A DNA stretch of 64,000 nt from Polytrichum commune (Eukaryota > Streptophyta > Polytrichopsida > Polytrichales > Polytrichaceae): the NCBI GenBank assembly GCA_950295325.1, contig OX485808.1, positions 20,792,527-20,856,526 on the forward strand, given 5' to 3'. The notes below the pieces were generated by a model. The model had not been told where the DNA came from. It did no database searches and saw nothing but the letters and a program-made list of their open reading frames with translations. Shown one piece after another: positions 46,301 through 59,191 of this stretch. Numbering within the stretch: the first letter of the stretch is position 1; the number at the start of each line of letters is the position of its first letter. Both the position numbers and the translations under genes were made by a program.

Positions 46301-47984
46301 TGTAATGCTTTCAATTACTTCTGCTTCTTTCTTATCTTAGGTATTCAAGTTGAGATCCAAACATTGTGCCCATTGTGAATCTTTCCTGTGATTGCAAGGA
46401 ATCCGATATGTGCAGATCTCTAAGCTATGGTAAATGACATTGGCTACAGTGGATTACGAAGGGAGATCAGCTCAGCAGCAACAGGGCGCCCCATACAGGA
46501 TGTCATCCAAACAGATGCTGCAATTAATCCTGGCAATAGTGGAGGACCCTTGCTAGATAGTGCTGGGAACCTAATTGGCATAAATACTGCCATATATTCA
46601 CCATCTGGTGCATCATCGGGTGTGGGCTTTTCAATACCTGTTGATACGGTGAGTGTCAATGTGCAATGTTGGTCTGACATGTTGAGAATTTGCTTGATTA
46701 ACGTGATCCAATCCAATCAACAGTTTCTATCTGGTCAGACTTCATACCCTCCTGGAAAGCACATGGAAGTCTCAGTTTTCCTAGTTCATGGTGTATCACC
46801 TTTCTTGTGGATGAGGACAGAGCATAATTGTAAAATATTTGACGGGGGAAGTGAGAAAAAAAGAGGTACTATGACGCAAAAAAATGCATATCTTAAATTC
46901 ATCCTGGTGGTTTGGTTAGGTGAGTGGCATTGTGGAGCAAATTGTGAAGTTTGGAAAAGTGACTCGACCTGTGCTTGGTATCTCATTTGCACCTGAGCAA
47001 TCAGTAGAGCAACTTGGTGTGAGTGGCGTACTTGTTCTAGATGCTCCACCAACTGGCCCGGCTGGGAAAGCTGTAAGCCTGCTAATCTCTCCACTGCTTT
47101 CGAGGATGCTTCTCTTATGAATCCTCACACCTAACATCATTGTTCCTTATAGAATCATCTGTGTCATGCAGTAGCATGAACCACTCTGAGGCAATTGTCA
47201 AATTTAGTAGCACATTTCACCATATTGGCTATGTGTTTAGTTTGCCTCGATTGAAATATCCACATGTGCAAGCACTGAAGAGGTGTCCTGTTTGCAAACT
47301 ACTCATGGATACCTTGTATTGCCAAGTTCTGAGTGAAGTATGGTTCAGAAGGGCACACTTTATGTACTTTACCTGCAGCCCTTCCTCAATTCCAAGAGAT
47401 ATAACAATTCATAGTGGTTGGTCTGGACTATATGTCATCTGTTTTTTACAATCTGCTGATGTATTCTCTGAGATATATCATTGCTGGAAATCAGGGATTG
47501 AAGCCAACAACACGCGATTCATATGGTCGGTTAGTGCTAGGAGACGTGATAACATCCTTGAATGGGAAGAAAGTCACAAATGGCAGCGATCTTTACAAGA
47601 TCCTGGACCGATGTAAAGTTGGAGATACGGTATGTCACTAATCAACTGTTCAACACTAGTTTCACATCATGCTAGCTGCAATTGATATTCACCAAAGGCA
47701 TATATTTCTTCTGCCACTGATTTGCATGGTGAATTCTTTGTTCATAAGCTTGCAATTCTCATCCATGAAGAGGACAGGATAATATGATACCTTGTGACAC
47801 TTTGGCAGCTGCAGATGTGCTTTATTACCCTTCTGTCAGTTGGCAACGTATCATAGTCCATCACATCTCATATCTCAAAGGGGTAGTAATCATTGTGGGT
47901 ATGTGATTTGTGCAGGTTAATGTGGAGGTCTTGCGAGGTGACAAAAAGATGACGGTAGATGTGACATTAGAATCTAGGGATTAG
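43375..47984 (+). CDS. DEG1: chloroplast DEG1 serine protease (Deg/HtrA family)
   Basis: Nine exons: 43375-43626, 44261-44730, 45236-45358, 45555-45726, 46010-46047, 46450-46648, 46920-47072, 47495-47629, 47916-47984. All introns are GT-AG and phases agree, giving 536 residues. The Ser/Ala/Arg-rich N terminus is a plastid transit peptide, followed by a hydrophobic segment ([16 protein letters not shown]) fitting a thylakoid-lumen signal. The trypsin-like domain has the catalytic triad His273 (TNYHVIRG), Asp303 (DKDVAVL) and Ser382 (NPGNSGGPL); one PDZ domain follows ([17 protein letters not shown]...[13 protein letters not shown]). In Arabidopsis, DEG1 is a lumenal hexamer that degrades damaged photosystem II D1 and assists PSII assembly. 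The match to that protein is close from [28 protein letters not shown]-type sequence onward. The transit region is least certain. Confidence 0.95.
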
Positions 47985-49347
47985 TGGAATAATAGCACGT
48001 AGCCTGTAACAATATTAGTGTGATATTTGTGCATTATGGTATAATTTTACCAGCATGTGATGGAGGGCCCACAACTTGTTGAGTGATTGTGTTTTGATCT
48101 GTTGCAACTGCTCGAATCACCAGTAGAATCCACAGATCTGAGGTACAACCCTTACCATGGAAGTAAATTTATCTTAAAACAATCATCACAACCATGCCTA
48201 TGATAGTTCCATCATCAATGATGATGTCTCATGTAATATATGCATTTGTGAGATGTCCATGGCCTAAAAACTTGTCTTGCCCGGGACCCAGAGGCAAATC
48301 AAAGCTGACGCACTTGATTTTTTTTATAAGGACCACTTCCACTGATCTTATGATGATTTCTCAAACTTAAATATATGGGGGGTGGGGGATCAGAAGGTGA
48401 GAAGTAAGGAGTACCTCTTCAAGTTCAAATATCAATGTTGGGCACAGCTGAGTATATTAAGTCACTTCAATCTCTATTAGTTCTAAAATCACATCTACAT
48501 TAAATTTTTAATTCAGGTGCCCGATGAGGGAACAGGTTAAGAAGAGGATCTTCGCAGAGACAGACTTGAAATGGGATCGGATCATACAGGTGCAACTTTT
48601 TTTGACATGAAAATAACAATATCTAGGTAATTTTATTGAGGACATATTTCTCTATCTAGGTAAATATTCTGCAGACACCTGTACACATCTCATAAGTTAG
48701 ATGAAGACCTTGTGCTTGGACTTAACAACTTCAAAAAGTGCTCATCTCACCAAACCCATACCAGTACCAAACAAGCAACATTTAGAAAGTTTTGGTCAAT
48801 GGTTTTATGGTGATCCCCTTTCCATTTAAAAGTACGTGAACACAACAAACTTTGCTCTTGCACAATGTCAAATAGAAGAACTCTGAGGCATGTAACTGAA
48901 GAGCACTGAAGAAATAAGACAGTGGAAACACCAATAGCTGAATGCAATTTCCAAAATTGAAGTGGATATATGAGCAGTCCAGGTCAAACTTTGAGCCTTG
49001 GATTCAAATTTGATTGACAACAGGTAGTCAAATGATACAACTTAAAACTAGGCCAGAGCATTCTTTGTACAAGAAACCAACAAACTTCAATAGCTGGCAT
49101 CTGCCTGAAAATAAATCAAACAGTTCTTTATCTTGAAGTTCAGAGTTGTTTCGCTCAGTACTCTATACATGCTTCTACAGAGTGCGCTGTGCAAGCACCT
49201 AAGATAGATTTGCGCCCAAGTTTAATGTACATGAAGCAACACAACACATTAGAAGGGACTGGATGAAGTTAAAACATGAGTGGCCACCCTTCGAATTTGT
49301 GGTGAGATGATGATAATATGGAGGACAACTCAAGGCCCATGTTGGCT
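47985..49347. other. intergenic region between convergent DEG1 and ENY2
   Basis: About 1.36 kb containing the 3' UTRs of both genes. No other gene or repeat recognised. The two genes end toward each other. Confidence 0.6.
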
Positions 49348-50679
49348 TCATAGGGAATCTGACATGAGGAACGTTCGGATACGCTGCAACAATTCAGCTT
49401 TCACATTATCGGGCACCATAGCTGCATCATTCCACTCCACATAAGCAAGTGATATCTTTCAGATTCTCTCCTTCCCAAAGATCACTGAGACGCCGTGAGA
49501 AATAAGAGTTGACTTTCTCCCCACAAATTTTTCCTGACCCGATGACTTTTTGTAAATTGTACATCTATGTAAAATGCAGGGTTACTCCAGAGAAGAGAGA
49601 GAGAGAGAGAGGGAGAGAGAAGAATGACATTTGGGAATCAGACAAAGGTGGAAGGGTGAGGCATTTGCACCTCGGCCCTTGGGTGTGATGGTGCGCACAA
49701 GCTCGTCAACAGTGATGTTACTTCGACCTTTCTTTCTTGTAAAAGCCCTGACTCCCAACCACAAGACATCTATTAAACTTGAACACTTGTTTGACCTGTC
49801 TTGACATACCCAATGTCAACTTGAAGCCAAACACATATTGGTCACAGCCTCTTGTTACTTTCGATGTTTCCCCCACACAATCCTTACTCAATGATCAAAA
49901 GAGAAATGCTGAGATTGGATCATTGCGATGGGGTCCAATTGAGAGAGAAAAACCACGAATGTAACCTCTCGAGATGTCGAATGGAAACCAAGTGAAGCAG
50001 CGTTGGCAAGGAAGAGCGTTTAGACAGGATGAGCAAAACGATGGCGATTTGTTGGGGCATTTGAACAAATCGTGATAGCAGCTTGAAAGAACTCACCAAC
50101 GGGAAGGTGTATGTGTAAGAAGAGAGGGAGGGATGGAGGGAGGGAGAGAAACCTGCATTGAGCCTTCAGTTCGTCCCTCCAACCACACTCAATAAGCCTC
50201 TCTCGCAACAACTCTTTCAGTCGCTCTTTCTCCCCGCTTTCGATCAACTGCATTCAGCAAGCAACTTGTCTATCATCAGCATTTTTCTGGCCGCATACCT
50301 AGTCTGACTGACTTACCCTGTTCACTGAGTACCGAGAAGGTTGACAACTATGTGATGATTATGACTCCAAGGCCCGTTCACTTCCTAGCAGGCAGCCGAC
50401 ATCCTGCCATGTATCCCACATACTTCTTCTGGTCTGTCCTGGGTTACCTTGAAAATTTCCCAGAGAAAAGTGTACCTTGATGTTAATGATTTCCTGAAGA
50501 GAAGGTTCAGGTTCCTTGTCTTCATCAACATCCGGTGTTGGCGGTCTATTTACTGATGCCCTCCTGCACGTCCACCCTGATCATCAGACTAGAAAGAGAC
50601 AAATTCAAATTCATCAACTCTGTACCCGAACCTGTACCTTGCTACCTCCTCGCAATCGCCTCTTACCTCTTTCATTCAT
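49348..50679 (-). CDS. ENY2: ENY2/SUS1, SAGA deubiquitinase and TREX-2 subunit
   Basis: Five exons on the minus strand: 50679-50667, 50576-50476, 50247-50153, 49747-49671, 49421-49348, giving 119 residues. GT-AG boundaries and phases fit. Diagnostic segments are [74 protein letters not shown] and [13 protein letters not shown], in the order of plant ENY2. The protein is a small all-helical adaptor that links the SAGA H2B-deubiquitinating module and the TREX-2 mRNA-export complex at nuclear pores. The length is close to the usual 100-115 residues. The start is the weak point: sequence upstream of the second exon is closed, so I placed the ATG in a 13-nt exon (ATGAATGAAAGAG/GTAAGA). It lies in a CAT-repeat and competes with nearby ATGs. 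Confidence 0.9.
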
Positions 50680-51523
50680 TCATTCAATCATTCATCAATC
50701 TCCCGAATCCTCATAATGCCTCCCTGGCCCAAGAGTAATAGACTCCAAATGGCTCACCCGAAAATTCTACCACATCCTCACAGAGGCACCGAGGAGTGCA
50801 ACTTCGACGAAATTCCTCACCCTTATCTCCCCCACACGCCACACCAAACCGGAAACCCTAAAACGAGCTACAGAGGATAAAACACAACCATCCAGCGTTT
50901 GCGAGAATGGCATCAAATTGCATCAAAACCTACGACACCTGGACCCCACTTTGACTTACTTACGCAGATCATCGTATCCAAAGCACTCATTCCATCATCA
51001 CTCACATGGCTGCCTGCAAGCGTGGACGCGGAGGGAGGGCAATCAATCTCAGCTGCTGTCCCAAATCGCAGTAGCAGCAGCAGCAGCAACAGCAACAGTG
51101 ACAACAACGACGACACCGAGTGCCGTGGTCGTAACTCCTTCGGATTCAAACTGCGGCGGCTCTCAGCGGCGTGTAACATGGAACACGTAGCATCAGAGAG
51201 GCCGAGCGAGAAGGACAGAAGGTGATGATCGAGTGGCAAGTGTGCAGGAATTCGTTCGCGAGAAAGACGAGGTGCGAGGGACACATCGCGAGTGGAGCAA
51301 GGGTTTGGCAGAGCTCCAAACCCTAACGTCATGAGATGATGATGATGATGGCGTGGGCGGGCATTCGGGGCGTCATCCATCCATCCACGTAGTTTCATCC
51401 GTGTGAACGATGATTAATTATAATAAAGAAATAAAGGAGCATGTCGCCACTTGCCAGGCCGCCATCGCGTCCTAGGATCCATACATTAGCTTCTACCGTA
51501 TCTCACCTGGGCAGGTTTGGCTA
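50680..51523 (-). other. ENY2 upstream region
   Basis: Probable promoter and leader. It holds a GCA/GCAGCAGCAACAGCAA tract (51069-51100) that yields artefactual poly-Ser or poly-Leu frames on the two strands. No second gene is convincing. Confidence 0.45.
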
Positions 51524-52218
51524 TTAAGGTAGAGGGTGCTTAAACCAACACTTTCACCTATTGCACATACATATGGCCACATGGTCGATATAAAAAATAT
51601 GTATTCATATTACCCTTTGTTCTAAACATAGGTATAAAGAAAGAAAGAAAAAATTAGCCTCAATTAGATATTTCATGAATATTCAAAGTCAAAACCACTA
51701 CAATAGCTTCCTTAAACCAACATGTAGGCCCTATGTATGACGACCTTTGATATGATGAGGACTCCCACCTTCATTGCCCATAACCAACACAACATAGTTG
51801 GGTACTAGACCCAAGCTAGATCAAAGACCAGCTACAGTAGTAACGGTGTGTAAAGCCACATGGCCACCTTCACGATCCCACCTAGTTTGCTTGCAAAACC
51901 ATCACCTTGCATCCCAGGTACCAACCCCCCTTGTGCTTTGTGGGCCTACCTCCGTGACTTTGTGAACAGAATGGCTAGAATAGGCATTGACAAGCCACCC
52001 TAAACCCATCTTGAACCAACCTGAGATAGAGTGAAGCCCATTACCTACCCTACACGGAGGTAGTGGAGGTCGCTATGATCAGGTGGTGCCACTAATGGCA
52101 CCTAAAAGCGTCACTCCATGGGCCCATACACCTACACAATGGGGAACGCTTCAAGGTAGTAGAGTTTTGATGATTGAGAGGCGTTTATAGGTGTTGGTTT
52201 TAGCACCCTCTACCTTAA
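51524..52218. mobile_element. non-autonomous DNA transposon with TTAA at both ends
   Basis: Inverted termini GGTAGAGGGTGCTTAAACCAACAC (51528-51551) and its mirror at 52191-52214 agree at 23 of 24 bases. TTAA flanks both sides (51524-51527 and 52215-52218). Body 687 bases, no coding capacity. TTAA duplication is typical of piggyBac; a PIF/Harbinger TTA footprint offset by one base is the alternative. Confidence 0.75.
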
Positions 52219-55034
52219 CATAAGTTGACTACCGTACATGGCTCTCTATTTCTTGTTCATTTTGCCACGTGTCGCGTTCACATCGGCTAAGACAACTTAT
52301 ACATCCCACGTGGAAACTGCAATTCGGCACTCTTAAAGATGAACTGGACACAGTATTAAGAATAGAGTCCGCCATAGTGAAAACAAAGAATGGGGAGAAC
52401 CGATTGCTACACTAAATATCATATTTAGGGCCACGTAACACATGAGCCACGAGCCATGATCGTGAAGTTGTGAGAGCCCAAAAGAAGTGTCCAAAGGATG
52501 CCCGAAGACATATCCAAAATCATGTAGTGTGGTCACCGGCCCTCAGGTGTAGTGTGAAGTCATATGTGACCAAGCCCTCAACCACATGTTGATTTAATGA
52601 ATTTCTATTCAAGCAGGGTCCTCACACATGATAAAATATAATAGATCAACAATTGTGAGTGTTTAGAGTGCCATGGTCTCCTAGTTTTGTGTTAAGCCTA
52701 CCTCCAAGAGGTGGTTTTTGAAAATAGTCCAAGTCACCTAGAAACATGATCCATTTGACGCCATGTAGGAATCCACGTAGACTTTACGTCCATCGTGCAT
52801 TCACTCAGTACTCGGTTGGTCCCTCAAGGGTAGTGTGAAGCGAACTTGGACCCACTCCGCCTTTTCCACCAATGAGAGTGCTTGAAGTGCCATGGTCACG
52901 GGCCCTCAATCTTGTGTGTGAAGTGGCCTTAAATAATATATTTAGTGTCACCAATTTTTATTTTTATTTTTCTCCATACTAATTGTACACCGTCCATGTA
53001 GTGTCACCAACACTAAATGTACACCTAACACACATTGTCAATTCTTGAAAGAAAAAATAATCTGGCATTATAGTTTTATAGATGTTGCAAATGTTGTTGC
53101 TTACCAAGTGATTTTTCATCCAGATCTCAATCATCGATGACAATATTTCATGACATAAATGTTAGGATTTAGAATATACCAAAACTTGTAAGTATTTCTT
53201 TACATAAATGTCAATTGGGATGACAGTTTTTTGTTCACTTATTCATAAGAAGAGTCATTATATTATGTGGTTGACAAATGAGCTACTCCCCACAAAACTG
53301 GGTTTTCTTGATGAAATTAACATTAAGTCCATCACCATCAAAGTTAAAGGGGCATTTTGGGAGGTTTCCCCTTTGACTAGGAGTCACCAACATGTGCACT
53401 CAACCTTTGTCAAATATGTGCGGTCAAGTCATGCGCAACCCTCATATGGTCCTAAGTGAAAAAAAATCTCACCCAAATTGGCCAAGCCAAGTGAGAGACA
53501 TGGGCTACACAATACTTCCCAACTTAACACACATCTCCTTGTACATCTTGCCATGTTACCCACAAAACCCTCACGGCCTTGAAAATTGTATGCTACTCAT
53601 ATCTTTAAATTGTAATATGGAATTGTAATATAGTTATATTATACATATACATATAAATATACATAATTATATTATAATACATGATCCCATTATATGTAAT
53701 TCCACTCAAATGGTATTATTCTATCATGCTGTTCTAATTCTATTATAACACAAGATATATCTATGATATGTAATACATCCATGGTAATACATGGGTTGAA
53801 ATAATAATAAATATATAAAAGATTAAGTATATAGATTTCCTAAACTGATTGTTAGCAACAACTATATAGCTATAGCTATGACCATCAAACCCTTTAATTA
53901 TTTATTGGAATATTCCTCCAAATGCATGAACATATTACCACATTCCACTCATTACATCTTGCATCTAACCTTACACTCCATACACTACCCTCTTCGCATT
54001 ATAAGTCCTCGGTGTCATATGCATTTGGGGCATATGTGGAGGAGATGTGGGTACACATTTCTTCCTAGCCGTCCATCCTTCATAAACTCCTTGTATAACA
54101 TCAACCTGAATTCCAAATGCGAATATGAAATCCAAGGCTTTGGCCACACATATTTCTTGGTGCATCTTCTACATGTCCACAGTAGTGATGTATAGCAACC
54201 AAAAAGGTCGATGCCAACATGTGTGGGACCTACCATGTATGGAGGTATTGTCCCACAAGTTGGTCAGCCCCATCACGTCCTCGCATGTAGGTTTAATGGA
54301 AGTCTCATGAGTTTGGTGCTCAAGCATTGCATGAGAAAGCATTGATTGAGGGGTGTGGTTGTTGACATGAATTGCACGAGAGGTAATCCCAACAAACTCG
54401 ATCATGGTAGGCAATGGATTCATTGTAACAAAATCGTGAAGAGAAAGTGAATTGAATTAAACTAGATGCGTGGAACTTTAGGAGTAACTTCTACCCACGA
54501 ATTGTAAGAAAATGTAGTTGAATTTCGTTAATTCATGATGACAAACGAGGATTTCATGAGTTCTAGGTTTTGAGTTCATGGCATTCTCAAGTTGTAATTG
54601 AATGCCGTCATCAATTTCCTCCTTCAAAACATGCACGTTTGGAGATTTGGTCACCGAAGCCACCATGGACATGGGTGAGCTCGCCGTTGGAGCGAAGCTA
54701 GAATCTTTGGGTAGGGGTGGGATAGCCTACCACGAAGGCCTCAACTTTGGCCATGTGGTGCTCTCCATTTATAATGGGAGTTGTCCATTCATGAGGGCAT
54801 AATACCAAGGGTGGGTCGAACGGGCATTCCAATCATGTTGATCGCATGGTCAGCGTTTCTTCTCTTCTCTGGGAGTTGTCCATTTACAATAGGAATTGGG
54901 GCCCATAATGGGAAGATGGCATAGGCTACCAGTCGTGCCACTAAGCCTACATGGCTTGCCAAATTAGGATCCCCTCACCACTTGTCCCAAAAAAATTCAT
55001 GGGTGGGACAATGAGGACACCATAGCCAATCTTA
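52219..55034. other. intergenic DNA, no gene supported
   Basis: Short frames only. 53640-53870 is strongly AT-rich with TATA-like short repeats. Confidence 0.5.
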
Positions 55035-55412
55035 GGGCCAACTCATATGGAGTACCAAGTTCCACTCATGTTGGCAAGTCCCAACATGTAGGCAAAGTCT
55101 TGACTTTTGAGCCTTCAAAAACCCTAAAAACATGGTTTATATCCATTGAAGTAGGATCTTGATTGTTTCAAGCAAAACAATTGGGACTGGTGTTGAGAGT
55201 TAGGTCTAGCTTTTTGCTAGACCCGACTCCCAACACAAGTCCCAAGTCTCTCCTCCAAAAAGTGATGTCATGTAGGCATCCATGTCATGCTTTGAACTTT
55301 GAACTTGGGACCTTGTGTGAAGTGGTAAGTTAAGCCCCAACTTCCATGCTCTCAACGTCTGAGATTGCATAAATTGATCTCAACTAACTTGGGACCGCGT
55401 GTGAAGCAACCC
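55035..55412. mobile_element. MITE-like repeat, family GGGCCGG, older copy
   Basis: About 378 bases, similar along its length to 57305-57704 (shared GGCAAAGTCTT, GTTGAGAGTT, CTCCAAAAAGTG, CATGTAGGCAT, TGGGACC blocks). Termini GGGCCAACTCATATGG and CCGCGTGTGAAGCAACCC are eroded inverted repeats. Confidence 0.7.
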
Positions 55413-57304
55413 GTAATCCCCTTCCACATGGCGATCTGGTGAAGGGGGTGTTTACTTTGAGGATTGTATCAACCCCAATATATGTGATGTGACAAGCTCT
55501 ATCTATCTATCTATCTATTTATCTATCTATTCAGTCGCCATAAAGGGGAACTATTAGCCGGTGAGGGCAAATGGAACCATCTTTGTTATTAGTGCACTTT
55601 GAAATTTTGTGTAGGGCACAGGGCCACTAATGAAGACTTTTGAATCACGGAACGGACATGTTTATATATTACACATGATTCAATATGTTTAGGTACATGT
55701 TTAATTTTAGTGTGTGTGTGTGTGTTTTGAAAGCCACAATAAGTGTAGACTACTTGAATTAAGATAAAATAAAATTCCACAAGGCATTGATTGGATGGGA
55801 GCTTAGTGAGTGTCACTACCCATTAGATCCCAAAGACAACCTCCAAAGGAATACTTATGACGGGGTCCCTTTTGGTTAGTAGGTTCCAATCTAGTTCACT
55901 AGAATCCAAAGAGATTGGTTTCACAATATTGGGAGTTGGGTTTAAGGCATGCATCGTGGTAGCTTTGCCCATTACAATAGATAAAGACCCAAGCATGCCA
56001 TTGAATGGGTCGGAGTCAGATCCACGAGAGGGCCTAAGGAATTTAGGGTACGTAGTTGTAGGCGCATGCATATACAAAACAAAATCAATATGGCAAACGT
56101 AGGGTCTATGCAACTTATTGCATCTACACAAATTAACCCTATTAGTGAGAGAGGGCTAATAGTGTATGTGGGGAATCAATGAAGGTGATACTAACTTTCT
56201 TTATGCTATGAAACTAGTGTCACCAAAACATTTAGGAAGCATTGTTCATCTCAACATTATTCACCACAACTGTTATTCATAGCAACATTATTCATAAAAT
56301 GTATTGGTACTATTCACTGACAACAAGCAAGTGTTTGCATTTTTTTCAATCACTCTACAAGTAGTTTAAGGCACACACTAATTTTCTCGAAATATGTGAT
56401 AAATGAACACGTAATTATGAATTTAGTATCACTCAATGAAGAATTCAGCCTTCATTTAATTTGAGTCTTGACAAAATAGTGCATGTTTCGGGAATTAATA
56501 CCACACACATTAATTATGTACCACATGCATCAGTGTAGTTTTCTCACTCATATATACCTCCCACACAAGCCATTACTACTTGTGGGTTGTGGTTGAATGA
56601 AATTTAGCTTGAATATGAACGTGAAGCAAACATTTTAAGAACAATGAAGGCATGTCACCCTATATTTAGCACATTTCAAGGACGAGGACTTAGTAATGTT
56701 ACTCGAACGCTTATACAATACTACCCCAATATTAGCGTTTAATCAATTCCACTATACGATCAACACATATGTACATTCCAATCATTCACATGTATTAGGA
56801 TGAGTTTACATTAAGATCCAATCCGTACAAAACTTTAAGTCAAGCTATCGAATATGTTGAGGGCAAATCCTTGACTTAAAGAGTTGATGTTAATGTTTGG
56901 AGTCCAAAAGCATGAAAAACTTAAGTGGTGTAAATGTGGCACCATTTTCTTGACAATATAGAATTCAATTCGTACATAGGCCCCTTTCACATGGTGGGAA
57001 GAGTTTGGAAGGCATTGCAATTGGATTGAACGTCTTTGTGCATCTACAAGGAATTGGGAAGAGGATGTGGCATCTCCGGTCTATTGTTGACAACTAATAA
57101 TGTGGTGAGGTGGCGAAGAAATATGACCGCGTGGCACTTCTCCCCAAACACACCACAATTTTTGTATGAAGGGTTGTGATTGGTCCATGGCAAGATTGGC
57201 TTCCTCCATTGTGCGGTGTGTGTACGAAGAAAAGATGAAGTCTAGACTTAGTCCGTGTCTAGGCCCTTTATCCAAATCATGAACCTAGGCATCCTTGGTA
57301 CTAA
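55413..57304. other. intergenic DNA with microsatellites
   Basis: A (TCTA)n tract lies at 55500-55530 and a (GT)n tract at about 55711-55724. No gene supported. Confidence 0.5.
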
Positions 57305-57704
57305 GGGCCGGTTCACATGGGGTCCCAAGTCCCAAGTCTCACTCATGTTAGCAAGTCCCAACTTGGAGGCAAAGTCTTAACTTTCGAGCCTTCAGTCATT
57401 GTAGAAATATGGTTAATTATCATTAAAGTCGGATCTTGGTTATTTTATGTAAACATATTTGTAGGACTTGTGTTGAGAGTTGAGTCCAACTTTTTGTTGC
57501 TCGACCCAACTCTTAACACGATTCTCAAACCTCACCTCCAAAAAGTGTTGCCATGTAGGCATTCATGTCATACTTTAGACTCAGGACTTGGGACCCCGTG
57601 TGAAGTGGTAAGTATCAACTTTCATGCTCTCATCGGCCGAGATTGCAGGGATTGATCTCAAGTGACTTGGAACTTAGGACTTGGGACCATGTGTGAACCG
57701 ACCC
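57305..57704. mobile_element. MITE-like repeat, family GGGCCGG, better preserved copy
   Basis: 400 bases. Terminal inverted repeats: GGGCCGGTTCACATGGGGTC at the left and, reversed, GGGTCGGTTCACACATGGTC at the right, continuing into CCCAAGTCC. Target duplication unclear (TAA versus TAG). No coding capacity. Superfamily unassigned. Confidence 0.75.
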
Positions 57705-58312
57705 TAGCTCAACATATTGTTTAATTAATTAATTAATATTATTATTATACCTTGTGCAAAAGACCCTTAAGATATGTGGGTGTCATTTTGGTTTGTTTTC
57801 TATGTTCTTTAACTTCTACCAATTGGATTTACACAACAAATCTTGTGTTGCATTAGTAAATCTATGATGAAGCATCAATGAAAAATCATATCTCAAATTG
57901 GACTCCTCCATATTTAGATACGGTTATCAAAAGTGCATGTTTGTTGATTCCTTAATTGAATACATAGATCCTCCCAATCGCGTTCACTATTAAATGTGAA
58001 TTGGTTAATAAAACTTAAAAACGTAGTTCAGTCTCTTGTAACACATGTGTTTTAATGATGTTTGTTCTTTGATCCACACCTAACTGCACACCATTCAAAT
58101 ATAGATGTCATGTTAAGAAAAATAACCAAATCACTTCCGCATACCTTATTGTTGAACCTACCACAACACTATGGTATGTATTGTACTCAAAGAGTTGCAC
58201 TCTTTGTAAAGTACAAGAGTCACCTTAAAACATGTACCCCTTGATTCATGCAAGACTACCTATTAGTGAAATATCTTGTGATAACTATGTATTGTTTGGA
58301 AGGTATGAAACA
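57705..58312. other. intergenic DNA, no feature seen
   Basis: A TTAATTAATTAATTAA run at 57720-57737, otherwise nothing recognisable. Confidence 0.5.
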
Positions 58313-58576
58313 CCATAACACGGCCGGGGATTTGTGGCACTCACTAAAAATCATCCGTGCGGATGAAAAAAACACATGAATCATCTAAATGGCTATTTTT
58401 GGGCAATTTGATTCCGGAAATAAAGTCAAAGGCCCCGAATTAGTCTAGTGATGTCACATTCGAATGAATCGGCCCTCAACCCCATAGGGGGCTTTTTTTT
58501 ATTGGAGCCACTTCATCCACGATATCTTGGATGGATGATTTTTAGTGAGTGCCATGAATCCCCAGCCCCATAACAC
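58313..58576. mobile_element. Mutator-type MITE with 9-bp target duplication
   Basis: Body 58322-58567 (246 bases). Termini GGCCGGGGATTTGTGGCACTC.. and, reversed, GGCTGGGGATTCATGGCACTC.. agree over about 35 bases, ending ACTAAAAATCATCC. CCATAACAC flanks both sides exactly (58313-58321 and 58568-58576). A 9-bp duplication and long inverted repeats point to mobilisation by a Mutator transposase. Confidence 0.88.
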
Positions 58577-59191
58577 TATAGATATGGTATGATCGTTCAC
58601 TTTGGTATATGAAATTTTATGATGTATCATGATTAAGATGGGGCCAACAAAATTAATTGGGAATAAAATGCTAATATAACAAATTAAAAGGTAAGTGCAC
58701 TTTCACATGTGATGACGGTGCTAGTAGGGCATTTGCTTTGGCACTCGATGTGTTAAAATTCCCTCTTTAAATAAGGTGGATTTGTCACATTCTTTTGTGG
58801 GCTGGTCTCTCATATGGGCATATCCAATAAGAAGATGTTGTGAGATGGGTCTAATCCACAAATGACTCCCATAATTTTAGGTGGAAACCTATTGTTGCAG
58901 GTTGACACTAGCCAAGGGTTAGTGACAATTTGTAGCATGAGGTCGCATTCATGAAGTCCTGGATGAGATTCATATTCACATCAAATGTATCCCAAAAGAA
59001 ACCACCCTTAATATGTTATAGGGTTCATTTGGAATAATTTGTTTTGGGCGAACACTCTCCCAACTACATTGTAGTGATATGTGCAATCAGATCGATTCTT
59101 TGATATTCCACACTATTTTGAATATATATATTATTGTAGTAACAAATTATTGGATAACAAAATGCATGCTTTTAATTTTTGTTGTGGTTGC
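58577..59191. other. intergenic DNA, no feature seen
   Basis: No gene, RNA or repeat recognised. Confidence 0.5.

Noticed and set aside
46427-46996. 189-residue frame read through exon 6 of DEG1 into intron
   Set aside because: Only 46450-46648 is coding; the rest reads past a GTGAGT donor.
50913-51398. 161-residue frame with poly-Leu and poly-His, and the plus-strand poly-Ser/Ala frames
   Set aside because: Generated by the GCA repeat and other simple sequence upstream of ENY2.
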